DNA of 64,000 nt from a virus. A model generated the notes under the pieces. That model worked only from the letters and a program-made list of their open reading frames with translations, searched no databases and was not told where the DNA came from. The position numbers were made by a program, and so were the translations under genes. This document shows positions 57,224-64,000 of this stretch, piece after piece (position 1 is the first letter of the stretch; every line of letters begins with the position of its first letter). The stretch lies in IMG/VR virus record IMGVR_UViG_3300018080_008436, positions 246,998-310,997 of that record; one strand, written 5' to 3'.

Positions 57224-57739
57224 TTATCTGAGGGTATCGTACAAGTCCTCATACCTAGCTCTCCACCAGTAAGCTTTAGGTACATTGCCAATGCAGAAAT
57301 AATCCCCTGCATCCTTGGCCTTTAAATAAAAATTATGTGCTTCCTCATATAAGCCAAAGATCCTGGCAGAACGAATAATCCTGGTAATTCTAAGTAAGTT
57401 ATGGTTGAACTCTTTACACCAAACCCTTTGTTTATCTTTGTCATCAACATCCAGGCCATAGAAATCGAGCATACGTTCAACAGCATTGGTCATATTCTCT
57501 GTGATTTCTGGGATATCTCTGCATTCTTCCACTATCATTGGGTTAATAACTGGATATGTCATTGCCCAATTAGATGTTTCGTGCAAAGGGAAGATCCATT
57601 GAACCTGATCATGACACTTTTCCATTTCTTCATCACTACAATAAAGAATGTCCTCATAAATCCTTCCTTTGTAATCAGCGTGATTGCCTGACAAGAATTT
57701 TACAATCCAATCTTTATCTGTAATGATCATTTTAGTCAC
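57224..57739 (-). CDS. Opioid growth factor receptor (OGFr) N-terminal-like protein
   Basis: 171 residues. FLSGNHADYKGRIYEDILYC, EEMEKCHDQVQWIFPLHETS and NWAMTYPVINPMIVEECRDI follow the OGFr conserved region: ledIL, then LExxHdyIQWLFPLxxxS and aPvL. NAVERMLDFYGLDV matches its continuation. The domain occurs in bacteria and phages with unknown function. The start is a GTG at 57739, or an ATG at 57730. The gene is bracketed by 37-bp direct repeats. Confidence 0.75.
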   Translation of the reverse strand: MTKMIITDKDWIVKFLSGNHADYKGRIYEDILYCSDEEMEKCHDQVQWIFPLHETSNWAMTYPVINPMIVEECRDIPEITENMTNAVERMLDFYGLDVDDKDKQRVWCKEFNHNLLRITRIIRSARIFGLYEEAHNFYLKAKDAGDYFCIGNVPKAYWWRARYEDLYDTLR

Positions 57740-57769
57740 ATTTGATCCAGGTTTTTCCTAGATCTGTAC
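57733..57769. repeat. 37-bp direct repeat, copy 2
   Basis: Second copy, immediately upstream of the OGFr-like gene and overlapping its first codons. See 57118-57154. Confidence 0.8.
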
Positions 57770-57771
57770 TG

Positions 57772-58518
57772 TTAGAAAAGACCCAAGGCTCTCCCCTGAT
57801 CCCTGAAAGCAATTTCGATAACAAGTGAGAACCCTTCTGGAACCAAATATTGCTTGATTACTTGTTTCTCACATTCTTCGCTCATATCCTGTTCTATTCC
57901 CATTTGACCTTCAAGAACTTTTACAGCCACATTGAATGCTTCATATTCAAATTCCACAATATCAACTTCTCCTTCAAGATCTCGAAGAAGCGCCTGACCT
58001 TCATTCAAACCAATCATCTCATAGAAATAGATCATAGCTTTATAAAGTTCATGTAATTTATCTGACTCACGCATCTGATCGTGAATCTCAAATGATATAT
58101 TGTCCAAAGCCTCTCTACATTCTACAAGTTTCTTGAAGTCTTCGTCTTCAAAAGCATCGTTAAGATTTCCACTTGCCATGATCTCTGCGATCTTATCTCC
58201 AGAAACATATTCGTCGTCGTCAGGAATAGCTCGATACAAATCTTGTAGAAGTTTGATGTTTTCCATTTTTTCTCCACTATTTTCATCAATAACAAGCTCA
58301 ATTCTGAATTCGCGCTCTTTATTGTCGATAAAGTGAGATACATTTTCGATCAACCAAGTTAAAACTTCTTCTGCGGCTTTATCAGCATCTACATTTTTAC
58401 TTAGTTCATGGATTTCTTGAAGGGTCTTTTTCTCGAATGTCATTTTGACTTCTTCAAATTCGAATTTACCTTCAGCAAGGTTTTGGAATGCTTCAATAAT
58501 TTTCTCTTCATCACTCAT
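57772..58518 (-). CDS. Hypothetical acidic helical protein
   Basis: 248 residues, unrecognised, strongly acidic and mostly helical: MSDEEKIIEAFQNLAEGKFE, LLQDLYRAIPDDDEYVSGDK, FEIHDQMRESDKLHELYKAM. AAGGAGA supports the ATG at 58518, one base after the upstream stop. Confidence 0.6.
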   Translation of the reverse strand: MSDEEKIIEAFQNLAEGKFEFEEVKMTFEKKTLQEIHELSKNVDADKAAEEVLTWLIENVSHFIDNKEREFRIELVIDENSGEKMENIKLLQDLYRAIPDDDEYVSGDKIAEIMASGNLNDAFEDEDFKKLVECREALDNISFEIHDQMRESDKLHELYKAMIYFYEMIGLNEGQALLRDLEGEVDIVEFEYEAFNVAVKVLEGQMGIEQDMSEECEKQVIKQYLVPEGFSLVIEIAFRDQGRALGLF

Positions 58519-58519
58519 T

Positions 58520-58978
58520 TTATTTCTCCTTAGTAAACCATCTACATTGGTGTAATTTTTCACTACATTTGGGACATTGGATTCCTTTTTGGATAGCTTC
58601 TTGGAAATTTAGCATACTGGAACCAGTAGTTGGGCATTTTTTTGGAAGTCCAGCCTTTTTGATTGCTTCATCTAAAGAATCTAAATCGTCTAAGAACACA
58701 TCATATTGCCATAGACATTCTGCACCAATACTCCAGAGATTTACTCTATAGCATTTGGTTTTGATTCCTTCCTTGTTCGGGAAAGTAATTAGGGCGTATT
58801 CTCTGCCAGTGTTTTTGAGTTCCTGGATTTGTTGTTTTAGCTCAGGAAGTTCTTTAATACGTTCAGAGTTAATAATATCATCAATATCCCCCATAGGCCA
58901 GGGGGCAGTAATAGTGAAACCAGTCCCACAGTATTCGCAGTCGTCGTTTCTACAGGTAAAATCGCATCCAGCAGGCAT
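58520..58978 (-). CDS. Hypothetical protein with terminal zinc sites
   Basis: 152 residues. The N-terminus CDFTCRNDDCEYCGTGFTIT and C-terminus CPKCSEKLHQCRWF each offer a Cys-rich site, possibly one joint zinc ribbon. PPxxx-like APWPMGDIDDIINSERIKEL and YALITFPNKEGIKTKCYRVN lie between. No family recognised. Confidence 0.6.
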   Translation of the reverse strand: MPAGCDFTCRNDDCEYCGTGFTITAPWPMGDIDDIINSERIKELPELKQQIQELKNTGREYALITFPNKEGIKTKCYRVNLWSIGAECLWQYDVFLDDLDSLDEAIKKAGLPKKCPTTGSSMLNFQEAIQKGIQCPKCSEKLHQCRWFTKEK

Positions 58979-59011
58979 AATATAACCTCTTTTGTTTTTA
59001 GAGATTATACA

Positions 59012-59299
59012 TTATTTTTTCTTGTTATTCTTCCTTTGCTCTTTCTTCTGTGCTTCAAGGGCCTTGCGATCCCTTTCGTACATCTCTTGCCTGTTCTGAA
59101 TTCTTTTATTTCTTGCTTCAATTCGTTTCTTGCGTTGCTGAACTCTTTCTTGTCTTAGACGAATACGTTTTTGTCGAGGAGTCATCCCTTCAAGCTCTTT
59201 CTCAAGCCTCTCTTTTTCACGTTTCTCAATAATACGTCTACGTCTTTCAGCGACTTCTTGTTTGAATTTTGCTTTACTTCTTTTACATTTACATCCCAT
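59012..59299 (-). CDS. Highly basic coiled-coil protein
   Basis: 95 residues, about 45 percent Lys/Arg. MGCKCKRSKAKFKQEVAERR begins with CxC; then EGMTPRQKRIRLRQERVQQR-KKR and further long helix. Likely binds nucleic acid or acidic protein. No family recognised. Confidence 0.6.
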   Translation of the reverse strand: MGCKCKRSKAKFKQEVAERRRRIIEKREKERLEKELEGMTPRQKRIRLRQERVQQRKKRIEARNKRIQNRQEMYERDRKALEAQKKEQRKNNKKK

Positions 59300-59378
59300 T
59301 TCTCAGTCTTCCAAGTTAGAACCGATATATATTTCTTCTTGAAATTATACCTGATTTCCTTGCAAATTTGTAGTGGGA

Positions 59379-59636
59379 TTACCGATTTTCAAAATGTTCT
59401 TCAATTTTTTTATTCTGTTCGGTAGCGTACTCATTATAAGCCTTTATTCCAATCTCAAGCTTGGTAGCATACTTGACCATGGACTCAAAGTCTTTCTTGT
59501 CCAGAGCAGGGCTTAAAACGGGCCTATCAGGCATCGGGATTATTGGATACCTCTGATTTATCATCGTCGTGTGATGACACCCCGTTAGAACCGTCAATCC
59601 AATCGTCAAGATTAACATCATCTTTATCCACTGCAT
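59379..59636 (-). CDS. o-spanin-like lipoprotein (second copy)
   Basis: 85 residues. MQWIKMMLILTIGLTVLTGC is a lipoprotein signal with lipobox LTGC, followed by HHT and a Pro-rich PIIPMPDRPVLSPALD. Paralog of 37480-37737. GGAGG lies 6 nt before the ATG. It is embedded for 110 bp within the end of the upstream gene, as Rz1 genes are within Rz. Confidence 0.55.
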   Translation of the reverse strand: MQWIKMMLILTIGLTVLTGCHHTTMINQRYPIIPMPDRPVLSPALDKKDFESMVKYATKLEIGIKAYNEYATEQNKKIEEHFENR

Positions 59637-59826
59637 TTTGGGCCTCCTGGATTCTTCTTTCTAGTTCGATTGCTTTTTTCATGCTCTGTAACACTTCTTC
59701 CATTGCTTCAATGTCAGAGCCTTCGGCATGGTCAAGTTTATTGGCAATCATCTTCAGAAGAGATTTGATGATCTCAAGTGCAGTAGTTGCCAATAGCATT
59801 TCTGTTCCTGTAAAACGTGCAGACAT
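59527..59826 (-). CDS. Helical protein overlapping the spanin-like lipoprotein gene
   Basis: 99 residues. MSARFTGTEMLLATTALEII then KSLLKMIANKLDHAEG suggests an amphipathic or membrane-associated N-terminal helix; the rest is a charged coil (MEEVLQSMKKAIELERRIQE) and an acidic tail. GGAG precedes the ATG at 59826. Partner of the embedded lipoprotein by position. Confidence 0.5.
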   Translation of the reverse strand: MSARFTGTEMLLATTALEIIKSLLKMIANKLDHAEGSDIEAMEEVLQSMKKAIELERRIQEAQNAVDKDDVNLDDWIDGSNGVSSHDDDKSEVSNNPDA

Positions 59827-59869
59827 AATTGATCTCCTTCGTTGCAGAAACATTATTCTATATAGAAAA

Positions 59870-59901
59870 AGAAAAACCCTAGAGCGGGGAACTCTAGGGC
59901 T
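59870..59901 (-). terminator. Terminator of the Ro60-like gene
   Basis: CCCTAGAG and CTCTAGGG form an 8-bp stem with a 7-nt loop and T5 on the minus strand, 19 bp after the stop codon. Confidence 0.85.
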
Positions 59902-59919
59902 TTTCAGGTGGGCCGAATC

Positions 59920-61353
59920 TTAGACGGTGACCCCTTCTGGGACTACGATTTCATACTTCTCGATTGCTCGATCAAGTACTGCCATTGGCGAGAAATCAGT
60001 GCCTCCGAGAACTGCGCCTAAGATTGAAGGACTGAAGCCACTTACAAGAGCAACATTCTCATGCGTACCTCTTGCAGGACTTCCTGCATATCCAGCAGTA
60101 TTCCAATATACAATCTTTGGACGACTGTATCCATTTGCTTCCCACTCTTCCATGCATCTTTCAATAGTGGTCTTATCGCAGTTACTAGCGCCAGAGCACC
60201 AGCCTCCACCATTATCGAACTGCATGTCTGAAATGATCAACAGACAGTTTGGAATCTGTTCATCAGTTACGTTGAACATCTTTGCAGAGTTCAGGATCTG
60301 ATCAAGAGCCGCCTTGACGTTCGTTGATCCACAATATCCTTCTCTTCTGCAACGCTGAATTCCCTGAACAAAAGTCTTTCCCTTCCAATCGACAAGGTGA
60401 CTGTCGTTTGAGAATGGAATGAACTTCCTGTAGAAAGGGTTATCCTTTCCAACCCTGTCAGAGCAGTACAATCCCAAACTGGTTGAGATATCAATAGCTC
60501 TGATAGAACCAGAGACAGTAACTCCCATAGATCCAGAGAAGTCACAAATTGGCATGATTCTCATGTTGCAGTCTTCCATGAAGTTTGGAAGAGCTTCAAA
60601 CTGAGCATTTGCCAACTTACCATCCTTGTTAGCAGTACGAAGAACGTCATGTGGGAACAAAGCACTTGCGTTAACCTTGTTGTCAGAGTCCTCGTCAGTC
60701 AAAGACTCTCTCCACTGATCGTATCTTGCAGGATCATGCTTCAAGAATGCGTTAGCAGATCTTGCCATTGCGACAGAAGGAACAGTGTTGTAGTCAATGT
60801 CATGCCAGTCGCCTGAGCACATTGCAGTCTCTACAACATTAGTGTACTCAGCCAAGTGCTTTCTGAATACCTTTGGAGACATTCCGAGAGCCTTTCTAAG
60901 CTTTGCGAAAACAACCTTGTTCTTCTTCTCTCTTGGTGCCCACTTGCAAGCAAGACCATGCTTATCAGCAATAGCTCTTGCCCAGTACTGGATTGCAGTA
61001 TCTTCGCAAGGAGTATCGATACATGCAGTCAAGTCATCCCAACGTCCAGTCTCTGGAATAAGATGAATATTGACAGTAATCCACTCAGGATGCTTCTCAG
61101 CCATCCACTTCAATACAGAACGGAATCCGCTTCTGTTACCTGCTCCACCTCTAGCATCACGAAGCCAGAAAGCAAGCTTTGCGGCACGAAGTTGATCGGA
61201 CTTGAACGCAGGCTTAAACAAGTTCAGAGCACCTGCCTCCGAACCGTAGTAGCTACCACGCTTCTCGAAAAGTGATCCTGCCTTGGAGAAGAACTCCAAA
61301 AGTGCGTTTCCAGTTGAGTCATACAGAAAGTCGTTGTTGTGTCCTCTTGCCAT
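59920..61353 (-). CDS. Ro60/TROVE-like RNA-binding protein (DUF2828-like) with vWA domain
   Basis: 477 residues. The N-terminal two thirds is a HEAT-like ring: FKPAFKSDQLRAAKLAFWLR-DARGGAGNRSGFRSVLKWMA, HPEWITVNIHLIPETGRWDD and LRKALGMSPKVFRKHLAEYT. The C-terminal vWA domain has MPICDFSGSMGVTVSG (MIDAS DxSxS), IPNCLLIISDMQFDNGGGWC and VYWNTAGYAGSP. Ro60 orthologs bind misfolded RNA and Y RNAs and cooperate with exoribonucleases. GGAGG start. A 0.44-kb structured leader with its own promoter lies directly upstream. Confidence 0.85.
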   Translation of the reverse strand: MARGHNNDFLYDSTGNALLEFFSKAGSLFEKRGSYYGSEAGALNLFKPAFKSDQLRAAKLAFWLRDARGGAGNRSGFRSVLKWMAEKHPEWITVNIHLIPETGRWDDLTACIDTPCEDTAIQYWARAIADKHGLACKWAPREKKNKVVFAKLRKALGMSPKVFRKHLAEYTNVVETAMCSGDWHDIDYNTVPSVAMARSANAFLKHDPARYDQWRESLTDEDSDNKVNASALFPHDVLRTANKDGKLANAQFEALPNFMEDCNMRIMPICDFSGSMGVTVSGSIRAIDISTSLGLYCSDRVGKDNPFYRKFIPFSNDSHLVDWKGKTFVQGIQRCRREGYCGSTNVKAALDQILNSAKMFNVTDEQIPNCLLIISDMQFDNGGGWCSGASNCDKTTIERCMEEWEANGYSRPKIVYWNTAGYAGSPARGTHENVALVSGFSPSILGAVLGGTDFSPMAVLDRAIEKYEIVVPEGVTV

Positions 61354-61384
61354 CGTACCATCCTCCTATTGTTGGTTTTGTGTC

Positions 61385-61450
61385 AAAAAAAAGACCAGTC
61401 AAACTTGGTTCCGAGTCCCATCTCGCGTATGGAACAAAGTCTAACTGGTC
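61385..61450 (-). terminator. Long hairpin terminator of the candidate Y RNA
   Basis: GACCAGTTAGACTTTGTTCC pairs with GGAACCAAGTTTGACTGGTC over 20 positions with one mismatch, loop 18 nt, then T8 on the minus strand. Situated 32 bp before the Ro60-like ATG. Confidence 0.85.
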
Positions 61451-61827
61451 AAAGTTAAAAATCGGAACAGGTTAGCAATTTTGGTTTTCATTTCAAGTGA
61501 AAGTTTTGGTTGCTGTAACTAACCTTCTATCCTAAATTAAAAATTTGAACAGACTGACTTGTTTTTTTTAGCATAAAAAATTTTGAGTTGCTGAATGCAG
61601 TCTTATATCAAATTGTTTTTCTAAATTTTCCTTTTTCTTGTTTTCAAAGAAACAAGTGAAACAGCTTGGGTTTTCCATCCTTTATTTCAGACCTCGATGA
61701 ATTTGGGTCCTCAAATTTATTTTTAAAACCCTCTCGACTGGGTTCTCGTTTTATTTCTGTCAGGGCGACTCTGACGCTCGTTTTATCGTGTTTTTTGGTT
61801 GCAGTAACCAAGCTTTATTCAGTTGTT
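61385..61827 (-). ncRNA. Candidate Y-like RNA upstream of the Ro60-like gene
   Basis: No reading frame, a promoter at its 5' end and a 20-bp terminator-type hairpin with T8 at its 3' end. Domain 1: AGCTTGG near 61808 pairs with CCAAGCT near 61663, enclosing three arms GTCAG/CTGAC, AACCC/GGGTT and GACC/GGTC, a cloverleaf-like shape. Domain 2: GGTTAG/CTAACC encloses TTTCA/TGAAA. GGTT...GCAACCAAAA occurs in both domains. Y RNAs are often encoded next to bacterial Ro genes and carry a tRNA-like module. Confidence 0.5.
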
Positions 61828-61833
61828 GGTTCC

Positions 61834-61861
61834 ATTATAAGGATTACGAAAAACTTTTCAA
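61834..61861 (-). promoter_or_regulatory. Sigma70-type promoter of the candidate Y RNA
   Basis: TTGAAA at 61856-61861 and TATAAT at 61834-61839 on the minus strand, 16-bp spacer, GAC before the -35 box, as in the three tRNA operons. Confidence 0.8.
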
Positions 61862-61890
61862 GTCGGTTTTGAATATTTTTTTTGAATTTT

Positions 61891-62763
61891 TTATTTTTCG
61901 ATTTCGAACGGTGGATCTCCGAATAGGATTCTGGAGTATTCAAGCATCCTTTTATCAAGTGTAAGAACTTTCATTAAATGCTTTTTTGCCTTTTCTTCCT
62001 TGAAACTCCTTTCCCATCTATCAAGTGTCTTTAGATTTTGGCCCCTTTTTTTGTTCTCAAAAGTGCTACCACCACCATATTGGGTAATAACATTGAGTCT
62101 CCTGTCAGTGAACTCAACATCTAATTGTTTACAGATATTTTTCCTGTAATCAATGTCAACAAACCATTGGTCATATATAATAGGAATGAAGTTTTCAGGG
62201 ATATGATTTGTGATCCCTAGAAACTCTTCCGCATAACCTATCCAAAGAGATGAAAACGTTTTGGGGCCATTTATGCGGTGCCTCAGACTTCTCCAGAAGA
62301 ATGCGCTTGTTATATGATTCCAAGGAGATCTTAGGATAAAGATAAAGAAGCTTTTAGGGCTAATTGAGCGTAAGTTCTCATATTCAGGGTTAGTTTGCTT
62401 CAATCTTTCTAAAAGACCCTTTTCTTCATCTTTGTAAAACTTATCGTAGATCCTGGCAAAGGATTCTGGAGATGAATTTTCTGATCCAAGAACGATAGCC
62501 TGTCTTTTATCCCTGTAATGATAGTCAAGAACTTCGATATCGCTCTTCTTTTTTTCACCTTTAGCAAAGTGTTGGTATCTCCACTTTCTTCCTGGAGGGT
62601 TATGGTTAATTTTAAATGACGAGTTCGATGGCTTACAACAACTCAAATTATTTTTGTAGATAGCATGATCAAAAGTTCCTAAAAGCCAAGAGCTAATTCC
62701 ATGTTGTCCACATCTATTCATGCCACAAACATGAATGGTTTTTTCAGTCAGATATTCTGTCAT
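61891..62763 (-). CDS. Sulfotransferase-like P-loop protein (paralog)
   Basis: 290 residues, homolog of the gene at 2031-2837. HVCGMNRCGQHGISSWLLGT corresponds to HVVGVQRTGQHAITSWLIGH; FFIFILRSPWNHITSAFFW is the 3'-phosphate motif with RSPWNH; FIPIIYDQWFVDIDYRKNI and GGGSTFENKKRGQNLKTLDR-WE match the paralog's C-terminal half. The shared R-x-GQH loop is unusual for sulfotransferases, so the true substrate may differ. GAGGG start. Confidence 0.65.
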   Translation of the reverse strand: MTEYLTEKTIHVCGMNRCGQHGISSWLLGTFDHAIYKNNLSCCKPSNSSFKINHNPPGRKWRYQHFAKGEKKKSDIEVLDYHYRDKRQAIVLGSENSSPESFARIYDKFYKDEEKGLLERLKQTNPEYENLRSISPKSFFIFILRSPWNHITSAFFWRSLRHRINGPKTFSSLWIGYAEEFLGITNHIPENFIPIIYDQWFVDIDYRKNICKQLDVEFTDRRLNVITQYGGGSTFENKKRGQNLKTLDRWERSFKEEKAKKHLMKVLTLDKRMLEYSRILFGDPPFEIEK

Positions 62764-62765
62764 TC

Positions 62766-63353
62766 TTAGCCCTCTACTATAGATATCTTTGCTACTCTGT
62801 CAGGCTGTGTTAACGCCATTCCAATCTTACCCCTGGAATCATAAATGATTCCAATGTACTCAGCATCTTCTAATGCGTAGATCTCTTTCTGTGGAATTTT
62901 ATCACTCCAAAAAATCCTAGCACCCTCAAATGATCCTACCGAAGTCACTCCATCAATGATCTCCAGATCCCAGCTAAAGAACTTTCCTGAGGGATCTACT
63001 TCTTTTTTAATGAACATACCCATCATTGGGTTCATGATGATAGCTTTCGGGTCTTCTAAAAGCTTACAAAGCTCATACACACCTTGTATAGTAAAGCCTC
63101 CGACAGATAAAGCATGTTTCTTTGGTAAAATACTTGCTTCTAGTAAAAGAAAAAATAGTTCATCTTCTTTTTCTTGTCCGACTTGCTCTAAAGGAGGGAT
63201 CAAAGCGGAATCTCTGCCAGTTACATGATCAACAGTATGATCAGGCATCATTAGATATCCACCAAGCTCTCTGTTTATTTCATAAACTGGATGAAGTCCA
63301 CCTAAGTCATCATTAATTAATAGGATTCTTGCAAGGTTGTTTAATTTTTTCAT
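62766..63353 (-). CDS. Hypothetical protein, possible HK97-fold fragment
   Basis: 195 residues. GGFTIQGVYELCKLLEDPKA then IIMNPMMGMFIKKEVDP, VGSFEGARIFWSDKIPQKEI and YALEDAEYIGIIYDSRGKIG resemble the P- and A-domain strands of HK97-type capsid or encapsulin proteins (vMNP...G.pv..s..vP....l.......G). It is short and lacks an obvious N-arm and E-loop. Identification is tentative. GGAGG start. Confidence 0.45.
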   Translation of the reverse strand: MKKLNNLARILLINDDLGGLHPVYEINRELGGYLMMPDHTVDHVTGRDSALIPPLEQVGQEKEDELFFLLLEASILPKKHALSVGGFTIQGVYELCKLLEDPKAIIMNPMMGMFIKKEVDPSGKFFSWDLEIIDGVTSVGSFEGARIFWSDKIPQKEIYALEDAEYIGIIYDSRGKIGMALTQPDRVAKISIVEG

Positions 63354-63365
63354 TATTTTCCTCCA

Positions 63366-63401
63366 CTAAAAAAGCCCCCGAATTTAATCAGGGGCTTGAG
63401 T
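63366..63401 (-). terminator. Terminator of the DUF458-like gene
   Basis: AAGCCCCTGATT and AATTCGGGGGCTT form the stem (one bulge), followed by T6 on the minus strand. Confidence 0.8.
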
Positions 63402-63893
63402 TTAACATCTCTTGTCTGCGGCCCAGGTTGCGGCCCATGAGTGAGGCTTGTGTTCGCAGTGGAACCCTTGAGCGGCAACCATACCAACCAACTCTGGTAG
63501 GTATTTTGAGCTTTTGTACTTAAGATTTGGATTAACATCCAAGTGAATGGTGATGATCTTCGCAGGGTCAATCTTACCATTTAGGAACCATCCTACCTCA
63601 AGAGACCTAAAGGCTTCAATCATCAATCTCTGTCTCAAATTACTGATTCTCTCAGTTCTTTCTGAAGATAGGATTGCGCATCCACCTAATCCAAGGGTAT
63701 ATGCTACGAGGCAAGTAGTAAAGGTGCAGTACTTTTTGCCTTTTCTGGAATAGTTCTGGCTATCTGTACCAATGTAGAACTCCGCATTGGGATGTTCTCC
63801 CATAAAGTCTATCACTTCGATAGCTGTCCTATCCCCAAACCTTTTCCACTTCCAGTTAATAAAAGGCGTGTACTTCCCCTCGTAGAATCCCAT
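63402..63893 (-). CDS. RNase H-like DUF458 protein
   Basis: 163 residues. AEFYIGTDSQNYSRKGKKYC, GGCAILSSERTERISNLRQR, MIEAFRSLEVGWFLNGK, IHLDVNPNLKYKSSKYLPEL and VGMVAAQGFHCEHKPHSWAA-TWAADK follow the DUF458 pattern (VGTDSQ, HLDIG, EVVGMV, KPxSYAAsxVADK). The spaced Asp/Glu residues suit an RNase H-like metal site. Function in the family is not settled. GGAGAG precedes the ATG. Confidence 0.85.
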   Translation of the reverse strand: MGFYEGKYTPFINWKWKRFGDRTAIEVIDFMGEHPNAEFYIGTDSQNYSRKGKKYCTFTTCLVAYTLGLGGCAILSSERTERISNLRQRLMIEAFRSLEVGWFLNGKIDPAKIITIHLDVNPNLKYKSSKYLPELVGMVAAQGFHCEHKPHSWAATWAADKRC

Positions 63894-63910
63894 AATATGT
63901 CTCTCCTATT

Positions 63911-64000
63911 CTATGGTATGATGATCCCTCCTTTTCTTTTGTCGTTAGGAGTGACTATCGTACTCTGTTGTTCTTTCAATTTTTCGATAGCTTCTTGTTG
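63911..64000 (-). CDS. 3' end of a partial gene
   Basis: An open frame enters from the right edge and ends at the TAG at 63911-63913, encoding QQEAIEKLKEQQSTIVTPND then KRKGGIIIP. Coiled-coil-like start and basic end. Its start lies outside the window. Confidence 0.6.
   Translation of the reverse strand, partial: QQEAIEKLKEQQSTIVTPNDKRKGGIIIP

Noticed and set aside
57224-57769. Insertion sequence bounded by the 37-bp repeats
   Set aside because: The repeats are direct, not inverted, and the enclosed gene is OGFr-like, not a transposase.

Overview
This window reads as part of the genome of a large AT-rich tailed phage (jumbo or huge class) that infects a Gram-negative bacterium. The phage call rests on tightly packed, mostly minus-strand genes with ATGA overlaps, three tRNA operons, a PhoH/PIN ATPase, a RecD-like helicase, a Pnkp-like end-healing enzyme, two homing-endonuclease-like genes, spanin-like lipoproteins and a block of fibre genes. 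The lipoboxes point to a Gram-negative host. No terminase, portal or complete capsid gene is present, so neither virus class nor host can be fixed from the window alone.

Layout. (1) 0-18.4 kb, minus strand: a glycan factory of glycosyltransferases, methyltransferases, sulfotransferases and a nonulosonate (sialic-acid-type) NeuB/NeuA pair. A BNR/sialidase-like protein lies nearby at 24.4 kb. (2) 18.5-34.4 kb: nucleic-acid and housekeeping genes: Pnkp-like kinase/phosphatase, NUDIX, RecD-like helicase, NHL propeller, PIN-PhoH, S26-like peptidase, dual-specificity phosphatase, thioredoxin-fold protein, ADP-ribosylglycohydrolase broken into by a homing endonuclease, DHH phosphoesterase. A two-tRNA Phe operon sits at 30.1 kb. 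(3) 34.7-36.1 kb: a Glu/Pro tRNA operon that includes four irregular tRNA-like loci, two of which look circularly permuted. (4) 36.2-43.7 kb: small proteins, a phage IF3, spanin-like genes, a 0.45-kb gene-free structured stretch at 39.1-39.5 kb, FkbM methyltransferase and a two-domain glycosyltransferase. (5) 43.8-54.2 kb, plus strand: two paralogous fibre/adhesin families with modular C-termini and two miniature deletion derivatives. (6) 54.2-57.2 kb: small heat-shock protein and a 13-tRNA operon (Arg, Trp, Ile, Val-like, Asp, Met, His) carrying two protein genes. (7) 57.2-64 kb: OGFr-like protein, a second spanin-like pair, a Ro60/TROVE-like protein with a candidate Y-RNA leader, a second sulfotransferase-like paralog, a possible HK97-fold fragment and a DUF458 RNase H-like protein.

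The most striking signal is how the tRNA operons are controlled. Each of the three starts with the same promoter type (TTGAAA, 16 bp, TATAAT). Each then encodes a 14-26 residue leader peptide with a Shine-Dalgarno, and each has one or two intrinsic terminators before the first tRNA. The leader peptides are rich in the amino acids of the tRNAs they precede: Phe before two tRNA-Phe, Glu/Pro before Glu and Pro tRNAs, Arg plus Val/Asp/His/Ile/Trp/Met before the third operon. In all three, an upstream leader segment is complementary to the 5' arm of the first terminator, the classic antiterminator arrangement. I infer ribosome-sensing attenuation of phage tRNA operons, resembling the enterobacterial pheST (PheM) attenuator. 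The same promoter type drives the candidate Y RNA upstream of the Ro60-like gene.
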